Assembly: GCA_046294625.1 (NCBI GenBank)
Contig: JBKBKN010000011.1
Location: 41,080-105,079 of the forward strand
Direction: 5' to 3'
Source of the DNA: JBKBKN01 sp046294625
GTDB lineage: Bacteria > Bacteroidota > Bacteroidia > M30B66
Length of the DNA stretch: 64,000 nt
Below, piece by piece: positions 53,321 through 63,156 of the stretch (position 1 is its first letter; every line of letters starts with the position of its first letter). The notes under the pieces were generated by a model. The model was not told the origin of the DNA, did not search any database, and worked only from the letters and a program-made list of their open reading frames with translations. A program made the translations under genes and the position numbers.

Positions 53321-53903
53321 GCGAATATTTGATTTAATTGTTAGCATTGCAGGCCTGTTGATATTGAGCCCATTATTGCTATTGATTGCCTTATGGATTG
53401 TTGTTGACAGCAGGGGCGGGGTATTTTATCGGCAAATCAGAGTGGGTAAAAACGGAAAAGACTTTAAGATTTTCAAGTTCAGAACCATGCACCTGAATGC
53501 TGATAAATTAGGCTTACTGACCGTAGGTGGGAGAGATTCACGCATTACAAGGGCGGGTCATGTTTTACGAAAATATAAATTGGATGAATTACCCCAATTG
53601 TTGAATGTGCTCAACGGAACCATGAGTTTAGTAGGGCCAAGACCTGAAGTGAGAAAATATGTTAATATGTACGATGCAGAGCAGCATAAAGTGCTGAGTG
53701 TGAAGCCGGGTATAACGGATTGGGCATCGATAGTATTTCGCAATGAGAATGAGCTGTTGGCCAAAGCTGCCAACCCTGAACAATTTTACATTAAGGAAGT
53801 GATGCCGGAGAAATTAAAACTGAATCTGACTTACATCGAAAACAATAACCTGCTAACCGACCTTCGGATTATACTCCAAACCATTAGGAAGTTGTTTGTA
53901 TAA
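53313..53903 (+). CDS. Monotopic phosphoglycosyl transferase (PglC/WcaJ family)
   Basis: A 196-residue membrane-associated enzyme moving a sugar phosphate from a UDP-sugar to undecaprenyl phosphate, the first membrane step of glycan assembly. An N-terminal re-entrant hydrophobic helix (residues 3-32) is followed by FRTMH and the catalytic Asp91-Glu92 dyad in KLDELPQLLNVL, then GPRPEV. It is the short PglC form lacking the large WcaJ N-terminal domain. Coupling to the aminotransferase suggests an amino-sugar substrate. The glycan could decorate the neighbouring surface proteins, but that is speculation. Confidence 0.93.
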   Translation: MLKRIFDLIVSIAGLLILSPLLLLIALWIVVDSRGGVFYRQIRVGKNGKDFKIFKFRTMHLNADKLGLLTVGGRDSRITRAGHVLRKYKLDELPQLLNVLNGTMSLVGPRPEVRKYVNMYDAEQHKVLSVKPGITDWASIVFRNENELLAKAANPEQFYIKEVMPEKLKLNLTYIENNNLLTDLRIILQTIRKLFV

Positions 53904-54081
53904 TACAAATCAGCACATTGTCTTACATGGTGTCACCCATAAAACTCGAAAGAGATTCTATGTTTAACATTTTGTATATTATAGATAATCAATACTTTGT
54001 TTATTTTATGAATTTCAATTGATGCAAATGTACCATGCACCATTACACATGTGACGCGGTGTAGTAACTATACTTAAGCAT

Positions 54082-57000
54082 TTGTGCGTACAATCACACG
54101 TGATTAAGAGTGTCAGTTACAAATCAAGTCCAATCGCAAGTAATATTCTTTCAGTGTTCTTCATTATCTTGATTGAGGCTAGTTCGTTTGGTAAGCTCAT
54201 GGCACAGCAAGGCGGCAACAATTGTGCCCAGGCATTAGCCAATCCGCTCACCATTCCATTTGATTTCAATATGTCCACATGCGGACGAGGAAATAATTAC
54301 ACAGGTGCCAATGGTTGTTCATCTGCCAGTGCATGGATGAATCCCTTTGGTGGGCAAGATCGATTTTTTGCTGTTACGCCAACTCAGTCCGGCTTTCTCA
54401 ATCTGATTTTTTCGAATGTTACAGCTACAAGTATGGTGGTGCCCATCATGCACATCTTCGAAGGTTGTCCGACAGCCAGCGGAATCTGCATCCGTCAGGT
54501 TACAGGGAACACCAGTGCCGCTGGCGTAACCACCATTATACCGGTGAGTGCAGGCGTAACCTATTATATTGTTGTTGATGCTGTTACTTACTCCTTTATC
54601 AATTATGCCAATTGCTTCAATTTTAGATTAATAGGCAATATGATCACTGTGCCTGTACAGCCGGGTTGCACAAATATGGATTTCAGTACAGGCGATTTTA
54701 CAGGTTGGTTTGGTACCACAGGCACTGCAACCACTGGCGCACCTGGCGCGCCTACCCCTAATTACAATATTACTGCCACAGGTATTGTTAATGGACGTCA
54801 CACCATAATGACAGGCGGAAATGATCCCTGTGGGGGCTTCCCTCGGGTTGATCCTCAAGGCGGACCCTTTTCTGTTCGCTTAGGAAACAACCAAACAGGC
54901 GCTCAGGCGGAACAACTGCGACAAACCTTCACAGTTACCTCTACTAATTCGAGTTTTACCTATCGCTATGCGGTAGTATTTGAAGATCCTAATCACTCTC
55001 CGCAGGATCAGCCTTTTTTCCGTGCCTTGATCAGAGATCAAAATGGCAATGTGGTTCCATGTTCGGATTTTGTGGTTTCGGCTGGCGTAGGAATTCCGGG
55101 CTTTCTAAACTCCACCACCTGTGCCACTGTTCGCTACAAGCCGTGGAGCTCTGTGAATGTGGACTTATCTAACTATATCGGTCAGAATGTTACCGTAGAA
55201 TTTACCGCCGGAGATTGTTCGCATTCCGGGCACTTTGGCTATGCTTACATCGATGCCGCTTGTGCGCCTTCCACATTGTCAACGCTGGGAGATACTATTT
55301 GCGCAGGACAATCTGCCACGCTTACTGCTCCTTTGGGTTATTCATCTTACAATTGGATGCCAGGCAATCTGAACACGCAGACCATCACAGTGAGTCCTTC
55401 ACAAACGACTACTTATACCCTTTCTTTAACAGCATTTAACGGATGTGTTTCCACTTATCAGATTCCTGTGGTGGTTACCGCTCAGCCACAACCTGCCTTT
55501 ACTTTCGATGCCCCTGCCTGCGATCAGCCGGTAGCTTTTGCCGCTTCGGGCACTGCGCCGCCGGGTGTCACCTTAAGCGCTTCATGGAATTTTGGAGCAG
55601 GCGCAAGTCCGCTTACTTCACAACAGAACAATGTTAATGTAATGTTTCAAGGGCCGGGCACCTATCCGGTTACGCTCACCCAAACAAGCAGTGCGGGTTG
55701 TAGTGCTTCGCTCACACAAAATGTGACTGTGCCGCCTTGTGTGTTCACTACCAGAATCACAGGCGATACCATTTGTGCCGGAGCGTGTTATACTTTACAG
55801 GCTGCAACTAGTTTTGGAAACGGCCCATTTCAATATGTTTGGTCGACAGGCGCAACAGGGGCTTCAATAAATGTATGCCCCGCACAAACTACCATTTACG
55901 AAGTTACGGTAACAGATAGCCAGGGAAATGTATCGACAGATACAGCTCAGGTTACCATTGCTCCTGCTATTCAGTTTAATCCAACTGTTCAGCAAGTTTC
56001 CTGTCACGGCAGTGCAGATGGAAGTATTGCACTCAACCCTTCCGGCTTCGGCCCATTTACTTATTCTTGGGCTAATGGCGCCACAGGAAGCTCTATTTCA
56101 CCATTAGCACCAGGTGATTATGCTGTTGTGGTGAGTGACCGCTTTGGTTGTCAGGGAAATGCGCAATATGCAATTACACAGCCTGATCCTATACTTCTGA
56201 ACCTGCTGCCAAGCGATGCCACTTGTAATCAAGCAAATGGTCAGGTGGAAATGAATGTGATCAGTGGAGGTACTGCCCCGTATCAATATGCAATAGAAAA
56301 TCAGGCGTTTGACAATCAGGCAGTGTTCACAAATCTGAATCAAGGAACTTATTCCTTTCAGGTGAGGGATGCCAATGGATGTGTGAGCAGCCAATCGGCT
56401 CAGGTGGGTATGCTTTCCTTTCCGGTACAGTTGCAATACAGCGTGACAGATGCCACATGTGGTTATCAGAATGGCGCTTACGCGATTCATGCAGTTACGG
56501 GAGGCATTGCACCCTATTCCTTGCAGGTGAATGGCGCCGCTATCCAACAAGCCATTAGCTTCCCTTACCAAGCAAGCCAACAAGCATCCGGAACTTATGC
56601 CATCAACATTCAGGATTCAAACAATTGTATTTTGGATACCAATATCATCATTCAACAGTTTTATGGTCCCACATCTGTTCAATTGGATTTAAGCCCAGCC
56701 ACTTGTGGAATGAATAATGCTGAAATGGATATACTATCTGTGACGGGAGGTACGGCCCCATTTGCATATCAAATCAACCAAGGTGACTTCAATTATCAGA
56801 CACAGCATAACAATCTGCCCCCGGGCTACATGAATCTCGCTGTGATAGACAGCAACAATTGCTTGCTCGATACATTGCTTAGCATTCCTTTTATCCCCGA
56901 TCTGGAGATTCAGGCCGAAAAGCAATCCGATGTGCTTTGCTTTGGAGAACAGAATGGTGCTGCCTTTGTGCAAATGATTTCCGGTTCTGCACCCTATCAG

Positions 57001-59067
57001 GTGACTTGGAGCAATGGTGTTCAAAGCGAAACCAACAATACATTAGCTGAGGGCACATGGATTGTTACCGTTACGGATGCATTGGGTTGTATGAAATTCG
57101 ATTCTGTTCTTGTAACGCAACCTGCCGCTTTAGCTGCCGGAGTGGACATTCTCCATGCCACATGCAATTTGCCGAACGGAGCGCTTGAAGTTATAAATGC
57201 CACAGGAGGTATAGGCACCTACACTTATTCATTGAACCAACAATCGCCCACAAATTCTGCTACATTTGATCAGCTGTCACAGGGGAGCTATCAAATTACG
57301 CTGCAAGATGAAAATCAATGTAGCATTGCAATCGATGTAGCAGTGCAGATGATTAGTTTCCCAACTTCAATGGATTGGTCTCATGTGGATGCTACTTGCG
57401 ATCTAGACAATGGGAGCATCACTATATCATCTGTGAATGGTGGCATTGAAGCATTTAGTATTGCTATTCAGGGTGGTGAGTGGCAAGCGATATCATCATT
57501 TCCTTATGTATTTACAGGATTGAATGCCGGAGATTATTTAATCCGAATCAATGACCTAAATCATTGTGCGATTGATACCCTCATCACCTTATTGCAGTTC
57601 AGTGGTCCACAGCTGTTCAATGCAGCTATTACACCTGCAACATGCGATTTAGACAATGCAAGTATTCAACTCCAGGCTTCTGGCGGTGTTGCACCATTAA
57701 GCTATAGTTTTCATGGTGCTTCATTTGGACCGCAGACCTTATTTAATCAGTTGCAAGCCGGGGTGTATAATGCTGTGGTAAGAGACAGCAATAATTGCGA
57801 ATTAGCACAGACATTTGAGATTGGAGCCCTTGAAAATGTAAGTGCACAAATCAATTTGGTGTCGCCGGTGGTGTGTCACAACGACAGCACGGGAGTGCTT
57901 ATGGCACAGATCAATTCCGGTTATGCACCCTTCATTTTATCTTGGAGCAATGGCGCATCAACAGCGATGAATAATGCATTGCCTGCCGGCACGTATCAAC
58001 TCACGATTACAGATAGTAACAATTGTGTGGTGAGTATGGCTTATCAGCTCAGCAATCCCGAGCCGCTGCAATTGCAAATTCATGGTCCTGACTATGTTTG
58101 CGAAGGGCTAAGTGCCGAATTTTCAGCTAATGTGACAGGAGCACAAGGACATTCTTTGGTTAATTGGATGAACGGACACATGTTTGGCGAGCAGATAACG
58201 ATTACGCCTGATAGTGCTATGTTGGTAAGCGCCACTGCCACAGATGCCCTTGGTTGTCAGGGTACGGATGTGCACCATGTATTGCGCCGCTTGAATCCGC
58301 AAGGTACCGCAGTGCCTGATTTAAGAGAAGGCTGTGCCCCTGTTTGTGCTGATTTTGAGCTGAATATCAGCAGTCCTGATAGCATTGTGAGTGTACAGTG
58401 GTTGTCCACTTCAGGGTTAGGGGGGACCGGAAATATGCAGAAATTCTGTTTCAACGAAAGCGGTTTACAAGGCGCAAGTGTAACGATTACCGATTTCTAT
58501 GGATGCAAAAATACGATTGATGCCACGCAGACTGTTCAGGTGTATCCTGTGCCTGTGGCAGAATTCACCTACGATCCTCACAAGACAGACATTCTCAATC
58601 CCGTTTATCGTTTTTATCAGCAAAGCACGGATGCTGTTACATCCCATTGGACTTTTGGCGATGGCAATTCTTCGTTCGAATACGAGCCAAGCCATCAATA
58701 TCAGGATACAGGGAGATACGAAGTTTGTTTGCGGGTCACTTCCGGTTTCAACTGTGTAGATCGGACCTGCAAAAAGGTGGATGTGTTGCCATTTCCTACT
58801 TTTTATGCACCCAATATTTTTACACCTAATGGCGATGGTGTAAATGATGAGTTTAAACTTTACTTCACCTATGTGAAGGATTTCCAGATGGAGATTTACA
58901 ACCGTTGGGGCGAATTACTGTTCACATCAGCCGATCATGAGCGCGGATGGGACGGGAACTATAAGTTTGCGCCTGTTCAGGACGATACTTATGTATGGAA
59001 AGCGCGATTCAGAAACTCATTGGATCAGGTAAAAACGGAAATTGGCCGTGTTACTTTAGTGCGTTAA
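54082..59067 (+). CDS. Giant SprB-repeat surface protein with gliding-motility type (T9SS type B) C-terminal domain
   Basis: A 1661-residue exported protein. No ATG is available; the frame opens with TTG at 54082, and GTG at 54100 is as likely. The signal peptide ends at LMAQ near residue 42. Order: a PPC-like beta domain (about 88-190), a jelly-roll region (about 194-390), Ig-like modules (about 393-635), nine SprB-like modules of 72-83 residues (cysteines at 641, 715, 793, 875, 953, 1028, 1106, 1188 and 1265), a PKD domain (FTYDPHKTD, FGDGNSS, about 1490-1570) and the C-terminal domain PNIFTPNGDGVNDEF to the end. Such proteins are T9SS cargo at the cell surface, for adhesion or gliding. The modules form a 312-residue super-repeat. 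Confidence 0.92.
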   Translation: MCVQSHVIKSVSYKSSPIASNILSVFFIILIEASSFGKLMAQQGGNNCAQALANPLTIPFDFNMSTCGRGNNYTGANGCSSASAWMNPFGGQDRFFAVTPTQSGFLNLIFSNVTATSMVVPIMHIFEGCPTASGICIRQVTGNTSAAGVTTIIPVSAGVTYYIVVDAVTYSFINYANCFNFRLIGNMITVPVQPGCTNMDFSTGDFTGWFGTTGTATTGAPGAPTPNYNITATGIVNGRHTIMTGGNDPCGGFPRVDPQGGPFSVRLGNNQTGAQAEQLRQTFTVTSTNSSFTYRYAVVFEDPNHSPQDQPFFRALIRDQNGNVVPCSDFVVSAGVGIPGFLNSTTCATVRYKPWSSVNVDLSNYIGQNVTVEFTAGDCSHSGHFGYAYIDAACAPSTLSTLGDTICAGQSATLTAPLGYSSYNWMPGNLNTQTITVSPSQTTTYTLSLTAFNGCVSTYQIPVVVTAQPQPAFTFDAPACDQPVAFAASGTAPPGVTLSASWNFGAGASPLTSQQNNVNVMFQGPGTYPVTLTQTSSAGCSASLTQNVTVPPCVFTTRITGDTICAGACYTLQAATSFGNGPFQYVWSTGATGASINVCPAQTTIYEVTVTDSQGNVSTDTAQVTIAPAIQFNPTVQQVSCHGSADGSIALNPSGFGPFTYSWANGATGSSISPLAPGDYAVVVSDRFGCQGNAQYAITQPDPILLNLLPSDATCNQANGQVEMNVISGGTAPYQYAIENQAFDNQAVFTNLNQGTYSFQVRDANGCVSSQSAQVGMLSFPVQLQYSVTDATCGYQNGAYAIHAVTGGIAPYSLQVNGAAIQQAISFPYQASQQASGTYAINIQDSNNCILDTNIIIQQFYGPTSVQLDLSPATCGMNNAEMDILSVTGGTAPFAYQINQGDFNYQTQHNNLPPGYMNLAVIDSNNCLLDTLLSIPFIPDLEIQAEKQSDVLCFGEQNGAAFVQMISGSAPYQVTWSNGVQSETNNTLAEGTWIVTVTDALGCMKFDSVLVTQPAALAAGVDILHATCNLPNGALEVINATGGIGTYTYSLNQQSPTNSATFDQLSQGSYQITLQDENQCSIAIDVAVQMISFPTSMDWSHVDATCDLDNGSITISSVNGGIEAFSIAIQGGEWQAISSFPYVFTGLNAGDYLIRINDLNHCAIDTLITLLQFSGPQLFNAAITPATCDLDNASIQLQASGGVAPLSYSFHGASFGPQTLFNQLQAGVYNAVVRDSNNCELAQTFEIGALENVSAQINLVSPVVCHNDSTGVLMAQINSGYAPFILSWSNGASTAMNNALPAGTYQLTITDSNNCVVSMAYQLSNPEPLQLQIHGPDYVCEGLSAEFSANVTGAQGHSLVNWMNGHMFGEQITITPDSAMLVSATATDALGCQGTDVHHVLRRLNPQGTAVPDLREGCAPVCADFELNISSPDSIVSVQWLSTSGLGGTGNMQKFCFNESGLQGASVTITDFYGCKNTIDATQTVQVYPVPVAEFTYDPHKTDILNPVYRFYQQSTDAVTSHWTFGDGNSSFEYEPSHQYQDTGRYEVCLRVTSGFNCVDRTCKKVDVLPFPTFYAPNIFTPNGDGVNDEFKLYFTYVKDFQMEIYNRWGELLFTSADHERGWDGNYKFAPVQDDTYVWKARFRNSLDQVKTEIGRVTLVR

Positions 59068-59421
59068 GCTTTCGTTAAGCGGTTGAATTTTTTTTTCTAA
59101 TTATGATGGGGGACTTTAAGGCTTCATATTTACTCTTGTGATAAGGCTAAGTATTGTCAGCACAAATCATCAAGGCAAAAAAAAGATATTGATGTTGTTT
59201 ACATATTGATTTAAGTTCAATTTTAACATTTATACCGACCAAGAAGCACACATTTGGCGATATTTTAACATTTTGGCGCCTAAACATAAAAAAGGGATTA
59301 AATTTTAATTCCTTATATTTCAATTACATAGCCTTTAAATCCTGTCGGGGACGCAATTTTAATTTGTATTTATCGGATAGCTTTATACTTTAGCTAAAAA
59401 TATCGCCATAAAACAATACCC
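59068..59421 (+). other. Intergenic region between the two SprB-repeat genes
   Basis: 354 bases without a gene. It begins with a weak hairpin (GCTT/AAGC) followed by eight or more T near 59088-59095, a poor terminator candidate for the giant protein gene. Before the next gene, TTTG at about 59368 and a TATACTTT-like element about 17 bases later are a weak promoter candidate. No repeat or RNA gene was seen. Confidence 0.35.
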
Positions 59422-60031
59422 ATGAGAAAATTAATACTGGGGGGGGGTAATGATGTTATGCCTTTCCGCTAAAGCGCAACAATTCGATGTACAATTAGTG
59501 CCGCATATCTACACCGGCGGTACACACATCACCTGTCATGGACAAAGCAATGGCCAAGTGGCCGCGATCATTACTGGCGGGCAGGCGCCTTACAAAATCC
59601 TTTGGAGCACCGGCGACACCACCAACAGCATCAGCGGCCTGCCCGCCGGCATCTACAGTGTGATGGTGCACGATGCAGCTTATGACACTTTGTATCGACA
59701 GATCACACTTACGCAACCTGCTTCGCTTGCTGCGCAATATAGCACAAGCAGTTACAATGGTTATGCCGTGGCATGGCAGGGGGCTGCTAATGCTCAGATG
59801 CAAGTGCTGCCCACAGGCGGTGTAGCTCCTTATAAAATTCTTTGGTCCGATGGCGACAGCAGTATCATTCGCAGCAACATGAGTGTGGGGACTTATCAAT
59901 TCACCATTACGGATGCTGCCGGATATGCTGCAAGGCACTGTGCAGGTGCTGCAAGGCCTGAGTTGCGCCGACGAAGCCGATGCCAGGGCGGTGGTACAAG
60001 CATCGGGTGGCGTGCCGCCTTACAGCTATAA
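59422..60031 (+). CDS. SprB-repeat surface protein, N-terminal part, out of frame at a nine-G tract
   Basis: The ATG at 59422 starts MRKLIL, then meets nine G and, in the present frame, a stop after 16 codons. With eight G the same ATG gives MRKLILGGVMMLCLSAKAQ, a perfect signal peptide running into the mature protein. The downstream frame (open from 59450) holds two SprB-like modules: ITCHGQSNGQVAAIITGGQAPYKILWSTGD and MQVLPTGGVAPYKILWSDGDSS, each given here in the order seen. It then loses frame near 59930 (apparent end at 60031). Expression of this allele as a secreted protein is therefore unlikely as written. The product should be a surface adhesin stalk. Confidence 0.7.
59439..59447 (+). 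repeat. Nine-G homopolymer inside the signal peptide codons
   Basis: Nine consecutive G in a genome of roughly 40% GC, starting 18 bases after the ATG. Eight G restores the reading frame exactly through the signal peptide. Such tracts are classic slipped-strand switches, but they are also prime sites of sequencing error. Confidence 0.85.
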
Positions 60032-61346
60032 TTGGAAACATGGGGAGATGGGCGATACAGCCTGGAGCATCCCGGCAGGTAATCATTTTGTGGGCATAAC
60101 TGATGCGAACCAAAAAACCATCCAAGTGCTTTTTGAAATACAAGAGCCCGAACCGCTCGAAGTTCGCGCTAAAGCCTTTGTGTACGCCAATATGTATAAC
60201 ACATCCTGCCACAATTGTGCCAATGGTAAAATCATGACCAACGTGACAGGCGGAACCGCTCCTTACACCTATGCCTGGTATAATGATGAAGAAGAATTAA
60301 TCAGCACGGAAGCCAATCCTGAGCAATTAGAAGCCGGCAAATATTATCTGAGTGTGTATGATGCCCATCAATGCAAGGCCAAGGGCGGAGCGCATATTTT
60401 GCCTGCCCCGCGCGATGACTGGAGCATGGAAGGCAACGAAGGACTTGATGCAGCTAGCCATTTTATCGGCACCACCGACAGCACAGCATTGGTATTTCAC
60501 ACAAATTATCAGGAAGCCATTCGGATAGAAGGCGATGGGACGGTGAAGGTGGTTAACAAACTATTACTTCCCGAAGGAAGTACCGGCGTGGTATTAAAAA
60601 CTGAAAGTGGTGAGATAGAACTTTTAACTACCGAGGGATTAAGAGACATAATTTATCAAACCATTCAATTGCCTTGTGTAGCTGAAAATCCAAGCGGAAT
60701 GCCTGATTGGCAAAGAGAAGTAGGAAAAATTTATACGGGCCATCCCATTTGCCGGACTGCTGTAGGCGTTAACACAAGCCATCCTCAAGCAAATCTTCAT
60801 GTGGTTGGTGATGTGATCTTAGGCGATAATGGCTCATGGCATAGCAATCAGCCTACGGTAAGAATTAATGCTAATGAAAACAAAGCATTGTTAATTAATT
60901 CGGAGCATGAAAATGATGGTAGAATCGCTTTCGAAACTCTTGTAAATAGAAATAAAACAAAGGCAATAGTTGTAAATAAAGATAAAGAAAATTTCATAGT
61001 GTATGGAGATGGAACAACAGTGATTGGACATAATCCAAATATTTCTCCTGATAGTGAAACCATGCTTGCAGTGGAAGGGTTGATTAGCAGTCGGGGAATA
61101 AAGGTAACTGATGGTCCTTACCCAGATTATGTCTTTGAACCAGATTATCAACGAATGAGCATAGAAGACATTAAAGCATTTATTGAGAAATATAATCATT
61201 TGCCGGGCGTTACTCCTGCCGCAACTATAGAACAAGAAGGAAGCATTGATTTAGGAAGAATGTCATTAGAAACGTTGAAATTACTCGAAGAGCTTTATTT
61301 ATTAGTGATTGAGTTAAACGAAAAGGTGAAAAGCTATGAAAAATAA
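59883..61346 (+). CDS. SprB-repeat surface protein, C-terminal part with stalk/tip module
   Basis: The real sequence of this frame begins near 59930; the GTG at 59883 is only where the frame opens. It continues the gene above: SprB-like modules (VVQASGGVPPYSYNWKHGEM, IMTNVTGGTAPYTYAWYNDEE) lead to a linker (WSMEGNEGLDAASHF at about residue 180), then a tail-fibre-like stalk (VGVNTSHPQANLHVVGDVILG). The final region, MSIEDIKAFIEKYNHLPGVTP and SLETLKLLEELYLLVIELNEKVK, is a common Bacteroidota C-terminal module ending in coiled coil. It has no T9SS domain. GC content falls strongly after about 60560. The last 11 bases overlap the next gene. Confidence 0.75.
   Translation: MWGLINSPLRMLPDMLQGTVQVLQGLSCADEADARAVVQASGGVPPYSYNWKHGEMGDTAWSIPAGNHFVGITDANQKTIQVLFEIQEPEPLEVRAKAFVYANMYNTSCHNCANGKIMTNVTGGTAPYTYAWYNDEEELISTEANPEQLEAGKYYLSVYDAHQCKAKGGAHILPAPRDDWSMEGNEGLDAASHFIGTTDSTALVFHTNYQEAIRIEGDGTVKVVNKLLLPEGSTGVVLKTESGEIELLTTEGLRDIIYQTIQLPCVAENPSGMPDWQREVGKIYTGHPICRTAVGVNTSHPQANLHVVGDVILGDNGSWHSNQPTVRINANENKALLINSEHENDGRIAFETLVNRNKTKAIVVNKDKENFIVYGDGTTVIGHNPNISPDSETMLAVEGLISSRGIKVTDGPYPDYVFEPDYQRMSIEDIKAFIEKYNHLPGVTPAATIEQEGSIDLGRMSLETLKLLEELYLLVIELNEKVKSYEK
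60420..60534 (+). repeat. Direct repeat, copy 1 (inside the SprB-repeat gene)
   Basis: This 115-base segment, encoding WSMEGNEGLDAAS and following residues to RIEG, recurs at 63886-64000 with two mismatches. It lies where the GC-richer repeat-containing part of the gene ends and the AT-rich tip begins. Confidence 0.95.
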
Positions 61347-63156
61347 GTTATTGTTCTTTTCGTTAGTGTTGTTAATGTTTATAGCTCATATATCAACAGC
61401 ACAGCAACTGGTATTTAACCATATCTCAAACGGTGGCTTTGAATCTAAATGCGATAATTGTGTTTGGCCAGATAATCCAGCAATGTCTGACCAGTTGAAA
61501 GACTGGGAATCGAGGACATCAGAAGAAGTTTATTTTAACCAACAACTTTATCCAAACGATTTTTATTTTATGCATTCTCCCGATTGGAAATTATCAAATA
61601 TAAATTTCAATAATGCGCACCCTCCTGGTTTCATTTTACCTAGAAGCGGATTTGGTTTATTAGGGATGTATAAATATGAATTGATTCAACAACAATTTCA
61701 AGATGATAAAAGATTGGAGAAAAATAAGTTTTATGAATTATCATTGAATGTAGGACTTTCCAACCTGAATGTTGACTGGTCAAATACCAAGTTAAGTGTA
61801 TATCTTTCAACAGGAAAATTCAGATATGATAATGAAGGAACAATAATTTGGCAAAACCAGCAATACAGCGATTTTTGCACCGAAGCCTACAAAACAGCAA
61901 AACCCTCCATTCTGAATAGTTTTCAAAATATTGCCGACTTTACTATTAACCCTCAGGAATTTATTGAAGGCAATGCAGTTCAAAGCAAGTATTTAAAATT
62001 CAAAAAGACTTTTTCCACACCCGCAACTGGAATAGGAAATTATAGTAACTACAATTGGATCATTATTCAATTGGAAGACATCATTCCTTTCTATGATCAG
62101 GGAAATGCTGATTGTGATAAGGATCAATATATTTATTTAGATGATATTGCAGTTATCTCAGCTGACAAATGTGAAAGTGAATGTAGACCTAATTTAGGTC
62201 CAATTAGTTTTGAAGATTTTGGAAATGCGGTCATAGTATCACAAGCTCCATTTAATGGAAAGATTGCAAACGCAACCCATTATGTATTTGAAGTTTTCTC
62301 CACATTTAACGGGAATATGGAGTATAGACAAGAAGGTTATGACTTTAACGGCTTAAATGATCCTGGTTATCCTAATCATTTTTTTTCATGGGTGGGTTTG
62401 AAAGCAAATGGTAATCCATTGGTTGAAGATGCATATGCTTACAGATTGGATGCATGGAACTGTGATTATTCTGCAACAAAAATTGGAAGTATTCAATATT
62501 TACTTGGGAACATTAATTACAATCAACAAGCCCCGATTCCAAAAAATTTAGAGCCTGAATGTTGCAAAGACATTCGCTTGATTCAAAATAAAACCTACTT
62601 TGAAAACATTGAAGAAAAGGCTGATGTTTATATACGAGCCGGCAGACAGGTGGATCCCAATAACACAATAGGTAATGTAACAGCATTATCTCAATTTTAC
62701 CCACAAATCAAATATTATGCTCCAGTTGTTTCTTTGGAAAATGGATTTAATATTTCAGCTGCGAATGCTGATTTTGAAGCACGACCAGCAAACGGTTGTT
62801 TTAATATTGATTATGCGCGAATGGGAAGTTTTCGGAATTATGGAACTCCACTTGAATTAATTGAATGTAATACTTGTGATGAAATAATCATTTATCCAAA
62901 TCCTGTTTCGTCAGAACATGATTTTTTAAATATCAAATCTGAGCAAAAATCTATGGAAAATATTTGCAAAATGCCTGATATTTCTGAAATATCAATTTAT
63001 AATTTATCAGGAAGCATTTTATATGAAATAAATGTTAAAAATCAGGAGATGGTTGACATTCAAATACCTATACAAAATATGAATAATGGATTGTATTTTA
63101 TTGTAATAAAACTAAATGACGGTAATTTATGCTACAAAAAAGTAATAATCAATTAA
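61336..63156 (+). CDS. T9SS type A sorting domain-containing secreted protein
   Basis: A 606-residue exported protein (signal MKNKLLFFSLVLLMFIAHIS, cleaved after TAQ). The N-terminal 280 or so residues look like a jelly-roll adhesin or carbohydrate-binding-like domain (NHISNGGFESKCDNC, RSGFGLLGMYKY, IYLDDIAVISADKC). A long middle region of unknown type follows, and the last 90 residues are a T9SS type A domain (EIIIYPNPVSSEHDFLNI, ISIYNLSGSILYEI, NNGLYFIVIKLND). The gene is strongly AT-rich (spot count 25% GC over 60 bases at 62881). It starts 11 bases inside the preceding gene and overlaps the next by 28 bases, so the three are coupled. Confidence 0.85.
   Translation: MKNKLLFFSLVLLMFIAHISTAQQLVFNHISNGGFESKCDNCVWPDNPAMSDQLKDWESRTSEEVYFNQQLYPNDFYFMHSPDWKLSNINFNNAHPPGFILPRSGFGLLGMYKYELIQQQFQDDKRLEKNKFYELSLNVGLSNLNVDWSNTKLSVYLSTGKFRYDNEGTIIWQNQQYSDFCTEAYKTAKPSILNSFQNIADFTINPQEFIEGNAVQSKYLKFKKTFSTPATGIGNYSNYNWIIIQLEDIIPFYDQGNADCDKDQYIYLDDIAVISADKCESECRPNLGPISFEDFGNAVIVSQAPFNGKIANATHYVFEVFSTFNGNMEYRQEGYDFNGLNDPGYPNHFFSWVGLKANGNPLVEDAYAYRLDAWNCDYSATKIGSIQYLLGNINYNQQAPIPKNLEPECCKDIRLIQNKTYFENIEEKADVYIRAGRQVDPNNTIGNVTALSQFYPQIKYYAPVVSLENGFNISAANADFEARPANGCFNIDYARMGSFRNYGTPLELIECNTCDEIIIYPNPVSSEHDFLNIKSEQKSMENICKMPDISEISIYNLSGSILYEINVKNQEMVDIQIPIQNMNNGLYFIVIKLNDGNLCYKKVIIN

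Noticed and set aside
56104..56583. 159-codon minus-strand frame within the giant SprB-repeat gene
   Set aside because: Antisense to repeat modules with strong protein-level conservation; no independent support.
59068..59095. Strong terminator after the giant SprB-repeat gene
   Set aside because: The hairpin has only four paired bases before the T run; it is kept only as a weak possibility within the intergenic entry.
59883..59929. GTG at 59883 as the true start of a separate gene
   Set aside because: The first residues in this frame do not resemble SprB modules, while the other frame does until about 59928; the opening is a by-product of the frame break.
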